Assembly: GCA_017743475.1 (NCBI GenBank)
Contig: JAGHYV010000051.1
Coordinates: forward strand, 1-35,685
Direction of reading: 5' to 3'
DNA: 35,685 nucleotides
Source of the DNA: Roseiflexus sp.
Lineage (GTDB): Bacteria > Chloroflexota > Chloroflexia > Chloroflexales > Roseiflexaceae
Shown piece by piece: positions 8,005 through 16,686 of this stretch. The first letter of the stretch is position 1; each line of letters starts with the position of its first letter. The position numbers and the translations under genes are program-made. The notes under the pieces were generated by a model. The model did not search any database and was not told where the DNA came from. It worked only from the letters and a program-made list of their open reading frames with translations.

Positions 8005-11000
8005 CTATGCCTTCTTTGCCTCTGTGAGGTCGGGGTTCAGATTCTTGATCTTTGCCAGATAACTCACCCGCGGTTTTGTATTGAGTTTATCGAGCGATGT
8101 GTAATTCAGCGGTTGATCCTTCAAGGTCACAACCCGCGCCTGCGGATCGTTCAGGTCACCAAAGACAATCGCCTGTGTCGGGCAGACCTGCTCACACGCC
8201 GTCATAATCTCGCCGTCAGCGATGCGTCGATTTTCCTTGCGCGCTTCGATGCGCGCTTCGTTGATGCGCTGAACGCAGAACGAGCATTTTTCCATCACAC
8301 CACGCGTTCGCACGGTCACATCCGGGTTGCGCATCATCTTGAGCACTGGAATGCTCTCGTTCTCGGTTGATGCATCAGTTGGTGAGCGGTACGGCACATC
8401 CTGATAGTGCAGGAAGTTGAACCGGCGCACTTTGTACGGGCAGTTGTTCGAGCAGTACTTCGTGCCAACGCAACGGTTGTACACCATGTTGTTCAACCCC
8501 TCGGCATCGTGAACCGTTGCCGCCACAGGACAGACGATCTCGCACGGCGCCTGTTCGCACTGCTGGCACAGCATGACCATGTTGTAGACATCTGGCGTGT
8601 GCTCGTCGCCGACGTAGTACTGATCGATCCGGATCCAGTGCATCTCGCGCCCGAGCCAGACTTCGTCCTTGCCGACGACCGGAATGTTGTTCTCCGACTG
8701 GCAGGCAATGACACAGGCATTGCATGAGTTGCACACGTTCAGGTCAATCGACATGCCCCATTTGTAGCCATTGTACTCATACTCACCGATGAGTGAGACT
8801 GGCTCCTTCTTTTCGACCTGCAGGAACTTCTCGTTTTCCACATACTCGGCGAGCGTCCCGTACCGCACCAGGTCTTTCTTGCGCCCTTCCATCAAGAAGT
8901 GACCCTGAGTGCTTGACAGTTTGTAGTTTTCACCCACCTTCGCCACTTCCAGACCGACGCCGAACCAGGGCGTCGTGCTGGTGCGCAGGCGATAGGCATT
9001 GAACCCGACATTATTGCCGACCCTTCCAGCAGCCGTGCGCCCGAAGCCGAGATGCACCGTCACCGAGTCGTCAGCATGGCCCGGTTGCACCCACACCGGC
9101 GCATCCACCGAACGTCCCTGGTACGTCAACCGCACGACATCACCATTCTTGAGGCGCAGCGCATTCGCGGTGCGCACGCTCATCATAGCGACATTATCCC
9201 ATGTCAGTTTGGTATACGGCTTGGGGACTTCCTGCAACCAGGCATTGTTGGCAAACGCACCGTCCCATACCGACGGATCGGGGCGGAACACGATTTCCAG
9301 CCCCTGCGCTGGCGCTGATGGCGCAGCACTGGCAAACCCACGCTGGAGAGTCACCTGACGCGCCTGCGCCTGGGTGCCGGGAATAATGCCATCATGCAAC
9401 GCCCGGTTCCAGAAGACGCGGAAATTGCCGCTCGAATCCTGCGTCTGCCAGTAAGCAGTCAGTGTCTGGTAGCCAGTCTCCTGCGGCTTGCCAAGCAGCA
9501 CATTGAGCACTTCAATCGCCGACTTTCCATTGTACAGCGGGGCAATCAGCGGTTGGACAATCGTCACTGTGCCATCGAAGGCGCGCACATCCCCCCACGC
9601 TTCGAGGAAGTGCGTTCCATTAATATGCCAGGTGCTCTTCTGCGCAGTCTCATCGCGGTACAGTCCGACGTGAATGCTCAACGGCACTTTTGCTAGCGCT
9701 TCAGCGAACGGAATATCGGCTGGCGCATTGTAGACCGGGTTGCTATCGAGCATCACCAGCATCTCGACCGTACCAGCGTTCATCTCCTGGGTGAGCGCGC
9801 TGAGGGCGGCAATACCGCCTGACGGATCGCTCTCCACCGGATCGGTGTAGACCACCGTGCTCCCCACATTGCCAAGTTGCGCATTGATCGCGTGACCAAG
9901 CGCATGAACAACTGGCGGTTGACTTTCGCCGACCAGCACGACGCATGATCCACGGTGCGCCTGCATATCTTTTGCGACCGCCTCAACCCATTTCTTCTCT
10001 GCGTCGCTGAGAGCAGCACCCGCAGCCACATCAGGAACACCCACAAGGATTGCCAGCGCGCGCACCAGATGTTCAATCTGCGATGAGCGCACCGGCAGAC
10101 GATGATCGGCGAGCAAACCTGTAATCGAGGGCGTGCTTTCCGCCAGGTACAACCGGTTAACCTCCTTTGTCCCCTTGCGGATGCGACGCCCATCGGCGAG
10201 TTGACGCGCCATGCGCACGCCAGTCGGCGACGGCGCTGTAAAGTCGGAGTCGAAACCGACAATCACCTTCGCAGCGTCGAGACGATAGATCGTCTGCACA
10301 TCCTCGCCAAACGCCAGGCGTGCGCCAGCGTTGACATTATCACGACCGACTGGTTCGTACTGATACCACTTCGCCTGCGGGAATTGCGTCAGCAATTGCT
10401 GCTTTTGCGCAATCAGCGTCGGCGAGGTCATTGCCCCGGAAAGGATACGTAACCCGGCGCCTTGTTTCGCCGCCTGCGCCTGAATTGCAGCAGTTGCGGC
10501 AGCAACAAACGACTCCCATGTCGCCTCCTGACCGGCATTCATTGGCGACTGCGACCGATCCGGATCGTACATGGTCAGAATCATCGCCTGCGTGATCAGG
10601 TCAGTCGCCCCAAGCGACGCAGGATGGTCGGGATTTCCCTCAATCTTGGTTGGGCGCCCTTCATGACTTTCAACCAACACCCCTATGCCAAAGCCAGCGA
10701 ACGTCGCTGCAGTGGCAAAAAAGAGCGGTTTGCCATGAATAATCTCCTCTGGCTGGCGCACATAGGGAACAATCTTTTCCTGCGGTTGCTTCAGCGCGAA
10801 CTGGCACCCCGACAGGCCCGCGAGCGCCAGCGACGCACCCATCAACTTGAGAAAATTGCGCCGGCTCACCGGGTCGCGCCATTCGGCGGCGCCTTGCGGG
10901 AACTCACGCTTCAGCAGCTCATTGAACTCTGGCGTATCAGCCAGTTCATCGAGGCTACGCCAGAACTCGCGCCCCTCGGCATTGGCGAGGCGCGCACGCA

Positions 11001-11031
11001 ATGCGTTCACATCCTGGGACTTGGTATTCAT
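8005..11031 (-). CDS. actB: Alternative Complex III iron-sulfur/molybdopterin-like subunit ActB
   Basis: A 1008-residue fused subunit. An N-terminal segment has a twin-arginine motif RRNFLKLMG at residues 57-65 and a Cys at LSGC (73-76), consistent with Tat export and possible lipidation. Residues ~80-730 follow the molybdopterin oxidoreductase fold but are known in ACIII to lack the cofactor. Residues ~740-960 are a four-cluster ferredoxin domain, with cysteine runs CNSCNACVIACQ, CQQCEQAPCEIVCP, CVGTKYCSNNCP and CSFC...CEQVCP. It conducts electrons from the quinol site to ActA. The start at 11031 (MNTKSQ) lies 14 bases after the actA stop. The longer reading from 11151 would overlap actA by >100 bases. 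The domain order is normal for the family. Confidence 0.95.
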   Translation of the reverse strand: MNTKSQDVNALRARLANAEGREFWRSLDELADTPEFNELLKREFPQGAAEWRDPVSRRNFLKLMGASLALAGLSGCQFALKQPQEKIVPYVRQPEEIIHGKPLFFATAATFAGFGIGVLVESHEGRPTKIEGNPDHPASLGATDLITQAMILTMYDPDRSQSPMNAGQEATWESFVAAATAAIQAQAAKQGAGLRILSGAMTSPTLIAQKQQLLTQFPQAKWYQYEPVGRDNVNAGARLAFGEDVQTIYRLDAAKVIVGFDSDFTAPSPTGVRMARQLADGRRIRKGTKEVNRLYLAESTPSITGLLADHRLPVRSSQIEHLVRALAILVGVPDVAAGAALSDAEKKWVEAVAKDMQAHRGSCVVLVGESQPPVVHALGHAINAQLGNVGSTVVYTDPVESDPSGGIAALSALTQEMNAGTVEMLVMLDSNPVYNAPADIPFAEALAKVPLSIHVGLYRDETAQKSTWHINGTHFLEAWGDVRAFDGTVTIVQPLIAPLYNGKSAIEVLNVLLGKPQETGYQTLTAYWQTQDSSGNFRVFWNRALHDGIIPGTQAQARQVTLQRGFASAAPSAPAQGLEIVFRPDPSVWDGAFANNAWLQEVPKPYTKLTWDNVAMMSVRTANALRLKNGDVVRLTYQGRSVDAPVWVQPGHADDSVTVHLGFGRTAAGRVGNNVGFNAYRLRTSTTPWFGVGLEVAKVGENYKLSSTQGHFLMEGRKKDLVRYGTLAEYVENEKFLQVEKKEPVSLIGEYEYNGYKWGMSIDLNVCNSCNACVIACQSENNIPVVGKDEVWLGREMHWIRIDQYYVGDEHTPDVYNMVMLCQQCEQAPCEIVCPVAATVHDAEGLNNMVYNRCVGTKYCSNNCPYKVRRFNFLHYQDVPYRSPTDASTENESIPVLKMMRNPDVTVRTRGVMEKCSFCVQRINEARIEARKENRRIADGEIMTACEQVCPTQAIVFGDLNDPQARVVTLKDQPLNYTSLDKLNTKPRVSYLAKIKNLNPDLTEAKKA

Positions 11032-11045
11032 AGTCACGCTCAATC

Positions 11046-11708
11046 CTAGCGGTGGCAAATGGCGCAATTCGTCAATTCCCACGACGAGCGGATATTGTAC
11101 TCCTGCACCAGACGTCGTCCGACTTCGAGTTGGTTGGCTGGCGGCGTCCACGCCATGTTGTAGATTTCTTCGCGTGGACGGACGTATTTCTCAGGGTTGC
11201 GATGGCAATCCAGACACCACGACATGAACAGCGGCTGCGTCTTGTAGACGACGCGCATCTGGTCGACGCGCCCGTGGCACGTCGAGCAACCGATGCCCTT
11301 GGCAACGTGGATGCTATGGTTGAAGTAGACAAAATCGGGAACGTCGTGAACCTTATTCCACTGGATTGCATTCCCAGTTTCCCAACTCTGCCAGAGGAAT
11401 GCGACTTTCTCGCTGCGGCTGATAATCTGTGAGTGACATCCCATGCACGTTTCAGTCGGGGGAATGTTGGCATGGGCAGCAACTTCGACTGCTGTGTGGC
11501 AGTAGCGACAATCCATTCCCAGGGCAACGTGCAACTGGTGATTGAACCCACCCCCTGGTTGTTCAATAGGCACCCCAACATCCCGGTGCCAGTCCGACCA
11601 GCCAAACAGCCACCAGATCCCCCCAAGGATGGCAAGCACCAGCGGAATACCGGCAAAGATACTCACCCTGGCAAGCGTATTGGCTCTCCGATCGAATATC
11701 TGGGCCAT
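11046..11708 (-). CDS. actA: Alternative Complex III pentaheme cytochrome c subunit ActA
   Basis: A 220-residue protein with one N-terminal membrane anchor (about residues 14-36) and five heme c motifs: CRYCH (67-71), CMGCH (88-92), CSTCH (141-145), CLDCH (165-169) and CAICH (215-219). These are the hallmark of ActA, the periplasmic pentaheme wire of ACIII that passes electrons from ActB towards ActE and the soluble acceptor. It is the first gene of a six-gene minus-strand operon (actABCDEF). The start ATG at 11708 has GAAAGG upstream at six bases. The last heme motif ends one residue before the C-terminus, as I recall is normal. No actG-like seventh gene follows actF. Confidence 0.95.
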   Translation of the reverse strand: MAQIFDRRANTLARVSIFAGIPLVLAILGGIWWLFGWSDWHRDVGVPIEQPGGGFNHQLHVALGMDCRYCHTAVEVAAHANIPPTETCMGCHSQIISRSEKVAFLWQSWETGNAIQWNKVHDVPDFVYFNHSIHVAKGIGCSTCHGRVDQMRVVYKTQPLFMSWCLDCHRNPEKYVRPREEIYNMAWTPPANQLEVGRRLVQEYNIRSSWELTNCAICHR

Positions 11709-12300
11709 GTGGCGCCTTTCTAGAAGTCAGAACGTTCTTGACAACCGGATGCGTATCAGCGGGACATTGCCAGAACAACGCGAAAGAGCAACTTGCCAGC
11801 GCAACTCACTGCACCAGACAGTTATCACGCTCCGCACAAACAGGCACGTCGAGCATTGTGCGCAGCCATCAGCATGCACGTCACACAGTCACCACGGACC
11901 TGATTGGAATAATGACCGAATAGCGTGCTCTAGCCAGCACATACATCGACGTGGGTTTCCAGGAGGGGCAAGATTGCCTGGCTGCACCCTCTTTTCTAGT
12001 TCTGCTTTCGGATATCTGTGAGATGCGGCAGCAAGACGAACTGTGATAGTGCGTCTGACACGTTGCCGATGTAGCTGAACGGCATCATGCAACCTTGGCT
12101 TGGTTAATAATATCACAACTGGTTACAGTCAGTTTCAGGGGTGACCCCCTGAAACAGTGAAGATATCTTAACTGAAGGATAGTTTGTCTACATTCATTAC
12201 ACAAAACTTCCACAATGATCAAAGTGTACTTATTTAAGCGACAATATCTTAAATCACGGGCATTCCTCACACTCCCGAACGTTTGTGCCGTCGAACGACG
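11709..12300. other. Intergenic region upstream of the act operon
   Basis: About 590 bases between actA and the arginase stop with no supportable gene. It contains AT-rich segments near 12100-12260 and a 24-bp inverted repeat at 12132-12155. I could not assign a convincing -35/-10 pair on the minus strand. A long act leader or a distal promoter is likely. Confidence 0.6.
12132..12155. promoter_or_regulatory. 10-bp-arm inverted repeat upstream of actA
   Basis: gtttcagggg and its exact complement cccctgaaac are separated by tgac. No T-run follows on either strand. It may be an operator or attenuator of the act operon, or the arginase terminator. Unassigned. Confidence 0.55.
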
Positions 12301-13200
12301 TCAGTAAATCGTCTTGCCAAGCGCCGAGAGCGCGAACTCAACCGCCAGCAGCGCCGTCATGTTGCGAGTATCGAGAATGGGATTGACCTCCACCAGATCA
12401 AGGCTGATCAACCGCCCCGACGCTGCGACCAGTTCCATTGCCAGGTGCGCCTCCCGATAGGTAATGCCACCCAGCACCGGCGTCCCAACTCCTGGCGCTT
12501 CATGCGGGTCAAGCACGTCGAGATCGAAACTGAGATGAAATCCGCTTGTGCTGGAGCTGACATGCAGGATCGCCTCTTCCATTACTGCTGCCATGCCGCG
12601 CCGGTCGATATCGTGCATGGTAAAGACATGGACGCCGGAGGTGCGCAGCAGTTCACGTTCGCCGCTGTCGAGGTTTCGCACCCCAACTAGCGCCGCATCT
12701 TCCGGGCGAATAACTGGCGTCCGTCCGATCAGTCCGGTCAACATTGGATGCCCGCGTCCAGTCAGAACTGCCAGACCCATGCCGTGAATATTTCCCGAAG
12801 GGGTTGTCTCTGGTGTATTATAGTCGCCGTGTGCATCGAGCCAGATAACGCCGATGCGCCGGTTGTGCGCTGCACCTGCAACCGAACCAATCGATAGACT
12901 ATGGTCGCCGCCAAGTACGATCGGCAGCGTATTGCCGGAGATGACATTGCGCACCTGTTGCGCCAGATCGCGCACAACGCCAACTATCGGTTGCAGGTAG
13001 CGCAACGGTTCGTCCAGAGTCGGAGGTTCAATTTGCTCCGCCAGCGGTACGGCAAGGTTGCCAAGGTCGCGCACCCGGTAGCCCAGCGCTGCAATCCGCT
13101 CACGCAAACCTGCATACCGGATGGCGCTCGGTCCCATATCGACGCCGCGCCGTCCTGCGCCAAGGTCGAGCGGCACGCCAATAATAGCAATATCACGCAT
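12301..13200 (-). CDS. rocF: Arginase
   Basis: A 299-residue ureohydrolase of the arginase type that cleaves L-arginine to ornithine and urea with a dinuclear Mn centre. All ligands are present: H100 in GGDHS, D122/H124/D126 in LDAHGDYN, and D226/D228 in SFDLDVLDP. This numbering is almost that of Bacillus arginase. The length equals the bacterial norm. The ATG at 13200 has no recognisable ribosome binding site, and only 19 bases separate it from the ATG of the divergent gene. Its promoter must therefore lie inside the neighbour, or the message is leaderless. Agmatinase and formiminoglutamase are less likely, because the N-terminal IIGVPLDLGAGRRGVD pattern is arginase-type. Confidence 0.94.
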   Translation of the reverse strand: MRDIAIIGVPLDLGAGRRGVDMGPSAIRYAGLRERIAALGYRVRDLGNLAVPLAEQIEPPTLDEPLRYLQPIVGVVRDLAQQVRNVISGNTLPIVLGGDHSLSIGSVAGAAHNRRIGVIWLDAHGDYNTPETTPSGNIHGMGLAVLTGRGHPMLTGLIGRTPVIRPEDAALVGVRNLDSGERELLRTSGVHVFTMHDIDRRGMAAVMEEAILHVSSSTSGFHLSFDLDVLDPHEAPGVGTPVLGGITYREAHLAMELVAASGRLISLDLVEVNPILDTRNMTALLAVEFALSALGKTIY

Positions 13201-13219
13201 ACGTGTGGAGGAAGAGTTG

Positions 13220-13669
13220 ATGGAGCGTTTCTTTCAGTATCTGAACATCTTTCCCATGCCACTCTGGCTGGCAATGATGTTTGCCCCCAATCATCCGTTG
13301 ACCGAACGGATGAGTCGTCCTGGTCCGCTGTTTATTATTGCTGGCTTGAACTATGTTGTGGCGCTGGCGCTGGCGGTGCGGCGCGGGCGACACGAGGGCG
13401 CTCGTATTGATTTTACATCGCTTGAGGGAATTCGCAAGGGCTTGAGTTCGCCAGAAGGCGCTGCTGCGGCGTGGGCGCACATGATCGCACTCGATCTGTT
13501 CAGTGGTGCGTGGATTTATCGTGAGTGCCGCCGCCTGAACGCTCCAGCCTGGGTACGTATTCCCTCCCTCTTCGCTACCCTGATGGCCGGTCCAGCCGGA
13601 TTGATGGGTTTTTTGATCTGGCGCCTGCGTTTGCCTGCCATCACTCGCCAACCGATAGATAAAGATTGA
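13220..13669 (+). CDS. ABA4-like (DUF4281) membrane protein
   Basis: A 149-residue integral membrane protein with about four hydrophobic helices. It shows the DUF4281/ABA4 pattern: an N-terminal MPLWLAMMFAPNHPLTERM segment, the hallmark WAHMIALDLFSGAWIYREC, and a closing IPSLFATLMAGPAGLMGFLIW. In plants ABA4 is needed for neoxanthin formation. Bacterial homologues are of unknown function, and a carotenoid or terpenoid isomerase-like role is inference, attractive in a carotenoid-rich phototroph. The start ATG at 13220 has the strong site GGAGGAAG. It is divergent from arginase with 19 bases between the start codons. A longer upstream reading would overlap arginase and lacks support. Confidence 0.82.
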   Translation: MERFFQYLNIFPMPLWLAMMFAPNHPLTERMSRPGPLFIIAGLNYVVALALAVRRGRHEGARIDFTSLEGIRKGLSSPEGAAAAWAHMIALDLFSGAWIYRECRRLNAPAWVRIPSLFATLMAGPAGLMGFLIWRLRLPAITRQPIDKD

Positions 13670-14158
13670 GAATACAAACCGGTATGCATCCGGTAGCCCG
13701 GCAGCTGGTGACGTTCTGACCGCGGGGCTGTCATACAAACCGGTATTTGCCCTTGCCATGGGGCTAACGAAGATTGAGCACTTAATCCGGCATCCTGAAC
13801 TGGACACGGAGCTAACGAAGACCTAATCTAGTATGCTAAACCGGTCATCGGGCTGATAGGGCATCTAATTCGGTGTGTGCCTCTTACCGTCAGGCTAAGA
13901 TGTAAATCGGTATTTGTTCTTGCCGTGGGGCTAAAGCCCTCGGCTACGCAAGGCAAAGCCTGCCTGCGCGGGGTTTGCCAGACTTCTTGAAACTTACAAG
14001 CTCTCAACCACGGAATGCAAAGCCCACCTGTGTGGCCAAGAGCGGGTTATTTAATCAAACACCATGAGTCCCCCAGCTGTACGGTGCAAAGCCTGCCTGC
14101 GCAGGCCGTACCAGATTTGCAGACAGATAATACAGCGCGAAAGCAACACGTCTCCCAG
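13670..14158. repeat. Repeat-rich intergenic stretch
   Basis: No gene is seen. acaaaccggtat occurs at 13674 and 13734, and a related taaatcggtat near 13902. ttgcc(a/g)tggggctaa follows the last two. gcaaagcctgcctgcgc-type units occur near 13952, 14017 (diverged) and 14087. Convergent genes flank it. A transcription-ending role is possible but not visible as a T-tailed hairpin. Confidence 0.65.
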
Positions 14159-15115
14159 CTATGCCCGCGCCATCGACGGTGCAGGCTGCGCTTCGGATGA
14201 CTGGGCACTCACACGCAGCGCCGACGCGGCCAGAAGGATCAGCGCAATCCAGACTGCATCCGCCAAGAACAGGTGCACCAGTTGCATCCAGACGGGCACC
14301 TGCAATGCGACGTTGACATACCCTGCAACCAGTTCCATCGCGTACAGCACGGTCAGCACAATCGCCAGGCGGCGCGTTGTTGCGCCCGGTCGTGCAGTGC
14401 TCGTGTACCAAGCTGCCACCACGACGAACGCGCCAACGCCAATTGCGAGTGCAGGGTGCATCATGCGGATCGAGACGATTGTCGCCACCAGCGGCGCCAG
14501 GTCTTCCTCACTGCCGCCAGCGCGGGTGTGGGCAAAGAAGAGGGTGTCTCCCAGAGCGATGACTGCACCGCTCATGCCGACCAGGATCAACCCGACCATA
14601 CTGGTGATCAGCCAGGATGCGACAGCGCCTTGACCGCGCAGGCGGATCGGTTCGCCGCCTGACGCCCACCATCCGGTCAGTGTAATACAGGCGATCAGAA
14701 TAAATGTGTTCAACAGATGCGCCGCCATCGAAAAGGCGCGCGTCAGCGACGCATTGTGCGCCACCAGTTCAAACAGCACCAACCCGGCGCCCAGCAGCGC
14801 TTCGGTGATGATGAACACCATCGATAGTTGCGCGCCGCGCCGGACGATATGACCTCGCGGGTATGCGCGATACGCCCACACAAGCATTCCAATTACCATC
14901 AGTAATGCGACGCCGCTGGTCAATCGATGGGTGAACTCAACGATGGTTTCAACTGCCGGAGCGCGTGGAATGACTTCGCCGTTGCACAGGGGCCAGTGAC
15001 TACCGCAACCCGCGCCCGAACCCGTTGCTCGCACAAACGCACCCCAGAGAATGACCAGCAGATTGTAGATCAACACTCCCCACACATAGGTTGCAAAGCG
15101 ATTGCGTGCCAGCAT
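14159..15115 (-). CDS. ctaA: Heme A synthase (CtaA/Cox15 type)
   Basis: A 318-residue, eight-helix membrane protein that oxidises the C8 methyl of heme O to make heme A for aa3-type cytochrome c oxidase. Features are the extracellular Cys pair C37-x6-C44 in CGSHWPLC, H63 in EFTHRL, and later helix histidines in AAHLL, MMHPA and QLVHL that bind the two hemes. The ATG at 15115 has AAAGGAAG six bases upstream. It is single, with its own promoter. Its location close to the act operon fits a respiratory neighbourhood: ACIII reduces the carrier that a heme A oxidase then oxidises. No ctaB is seen next to it. Confidence 0.93.
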   Translation of the reverse strand: MLARNRFATYVWGVLIYNLLVILWGAFVRATGSGAGCGSHWPLCNGEVIPRAPAVETIVEFTHRLTSGVALLMVIGMLVWAYRAYPRGHIVRRGAQLSMVFIITEALLGAGLVLFELVAHNASLTRAFSMAAHLLNTFILIACITLTGWWASGGEPIRLRGQGAVASWLITSMVGLILVGMSGAVIALGDTLFFAHTRAGGSEEDLAPLVATIVSIRMMHPALAIGVGAFVVVAAWYTSTARPGATTRRLAIVLTVLYAMELVAGYVNVALQVPVWMQLVHLFLADAVWIALILLAASALRVSAQSSEAQPAPSMARA

Positions 15116-15162
15116 GACCGCTTCCTTTCTAGGAGCTTCGACTGTGCATCGATAGTGCGGGC

Positions 15163-15192
15163 ATTGTATACCTGAAGTGAGCAGATGGTCAA
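15163..15192 (-). promoter_or_regulatory. Promoter of ctaA
   Basis: On the minus strand, TTGACC (15187-15192) and TACAAT (15163-15168) are spaced 18 bp apart, with an overlapping TATACA at 16 bp. It lies about 48 bases upstream of the ATG at 15115. Confidence 0.55.
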
Positions 15193-15353
15193 ATATTGCA
15201 GCAATTGCGACAGGGCTTGAGCAACGAAAACAGCGGTCATTGCCAGATGACGCCTGACATACAAACGGAGCTGCCCTGCTCTGCCTGGAGGTTTATTGCA
15301 ACCCGTTGTTGTCTTCAACTACATTTCCGGTACTATGGGCGGGTCATGACCAT

Positions 15354-15382
15354 TTGTTTACTTTACGCATGTGTGATATACT
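15354..15382 (+). promoter_or_regulatory. Promoter of the gene at 15492
   Basis: TTGTTT at 15354-15359 and TATACT at 15377-15382 have 17-bp spacing. The predicted leader before the GTG at 15492 is about 100 bases. Confidence 0.5.
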
Positions 15383-15491
15383 GACAAAGAGCAGTCTCCC
15401 GATATGCTATCCCGATTACGCTACGCCTGCACCGTCCCTGCAGCATCGATCCGCCAGTTGTGTCGGCGTTGCGCTCGCCAGGAGGCTACCT

Positions 15492-15872
15492 GTGGAACAT
15501 CGCTCCGAGGCGCCTGATTTTGAGCGGATGGCACGCAATGCCGGGTATCGAGTTATAGTGACCGAGCGTCTCCGCAGCAATCGCTGGTTAGTCACGCTGG
15601 TGGATGGTGATGGTCACACGGTGCTTGTGCTGGCGCAAGCGCGTCCACTGATCGGTTCTGCCGATGTGCAGGACCTGGCGGAATTCGTTCGTTTGCGGAA
15701 CCCGACGATGGGGATTCTGCTCGCCATCGGCGGCGTGTTTAGCGCCAGTGCACACCACACCTGCGCCGAACTGCGCGACCGGCGCCTGCACCTCTGTACC
15801 GCGTTGCCGCCAGCGCCTGCTGTAGTTGCAGAAGAGTCCGCTATGCGCAATGCACTGGCATCACTGCGCTGA
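15492..15872 (+). CDS. Unrecognised protein, possible degenerate Mrr/restriction-endonuclease-like fold
   Basis: A 126-residue protein beginning at GTG (15492) with AGGAGG six bases upstream. A TTG start at 15306 would add 62 residues without any family-like character. Residues ~18-105 have the strand-strand-helix feel of PD-(D/E)xK fold proteins: YRVIVTERL...WLVTLVDGDGHTVLVLAQARP, then IGSADVQDLAEFV, then GILLAIGGVFSASA and RRLHLCT. This matches the order of Mrr-type domains (xVQCKR...V..VQ.L...GI.VT..GF). The catalytic lysine position reads Arg (QAR), and the Asp is uncertain. Nuclease activity is thus doubtful, and the fold is inference. Single gene, own promoter. Confidence 0.6.
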   Translation: MEHRSEAPDFERMARNAGYRVIVTERLRSNRWLVTLVDGDGHTVLVLAQARPLIGSADVQDLAEFVRLRNPTMGILLAIGGVFSASAHHTCAELRDRRLHLCTALPPAPAVVAEESAMRNALASLR

Positions 15873-16275
15873 TCGCTGTTTTCCTCAAAATCAGTGCGCT
15901 GGAAGAGTTCACATATCCCCTGGGAGCGGGGGCATTCTACCCCTGTAGACGCAACAAGGGCGGGACGCCCTCAATGGACCACGGTCACGCTGCTCCCTGC
16001 CAGTTCGACTACCACATCTCAACACAATCAGCGCTGTCTTTTTCTCTCCTTGTAAAACGGCGTACAGGAGTGGCAGGTGCCTGAACATGCCACAGATTCG
16101 CCTCGCCCTACACCTTTAGTCCTGTTTGTCTCCCACCCGTTTGACGCGCTGCGATTAGATACAATGACCTCTTTTTTGGCAGGGAGATGCATGCTATCCT
16201 GCCCCCGTAATGAACGACGCCTGTCCGCTTCTGACGTTCCGAATCAAACAATTTGCCAGAAACAGGGGAAGACCA
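15873..16275. other. Intergenic region before the ATPase pair
   Basis: About 400 bases with no gene seen. A short inverted repeat agggcg/cgccct at 15957-15971 could end the preceding gene, although no T-run follows. Open frames here are short, and none has a good ribosome binding site until 16276. Confidence 0.5.
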
Positions 16276-16686
16276 ATGAGAACTGCCAGCAGTGAGACGC
16301 CCGATTCACTGATCACTGCGCTGCTGCGCGCGCTGGAACCTGCATCCGCGAGTGACCCGCCAGACAATGACAGCGCCAGCGTTCCCAAAACCGTCACTCA
16401 AACCCTATCGGTCGAGCGGCTGGCGGCAATTGCGGCAATGCTGGCGACGGCACCATCGATTGTGGCAGTTGTTCCGCCCGGCGTCACGAAAGGACGCATC
16501 GCAGCGCTGTTATCGCCAGATGAACGGCGCTACGCCGGGACGGTGATGGAAGTGCTCGACCGCGCCGGAGTGCTGGTTGAGCCGCGCGCCGAAGCGTTGC
16601 GCTGGCGAGAGCCGCGCCTGTTTTGCCGGGACGACCGTGACTGGATCGTAGCGCAGGTGCGTTCGAGCAGCATGGAGGACCAATGA
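16276..16686 (+). CDS. Small protein coupled to the VirD4-like ATPase
   Basis: A 136-residue protein from the ATG at 16276, preceded by AGGGGAAG. Residues 1-40 are low-complexity and polar. From about residue 45 there is a helical segment, LSVERLAAIAAMLATAPSIVAVV, and then GVTKGRIAALLSPDERRYAGTVMEVLDRAGVLVEPR, a helix-turn-helix-with-wing-like arrangement, followed by an RWREPRLF strand. It ends ATGA-overlapped with the ATPase start, so the two are translated together. I do not recognise a family. A winged-helix partner that binds DNA or the ATPase is inference from secondary-structure feel and linkage. An alternative upstream ATG at 16210 lacks a good binding site. Confidence 0.6.
   Translation: MRTASSETPDSLITALLRALEPASASDPPDNDSASVPKTVTQTLSVERLAAIAAMLATAPSIVAVVPPGVTKGRIAALLSPDERRYAGTVMEVLDRAGVLVEPRAEALRWREPRLFCRDDRDWIVAQVRSSSMEDQ

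Larger units (their letters stand above)
15116..15491. other. Divergent intergenic region
   Basis: About 375 bases between two divergent genes. It carries the ctaA promoter and, on the plus strand, TTGTTT at 15354-15359 with TATACT at 15377-15382 (17-bp spacing), which would drive the gene at 15492. No other feature is seen. Confidence 0.6.
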
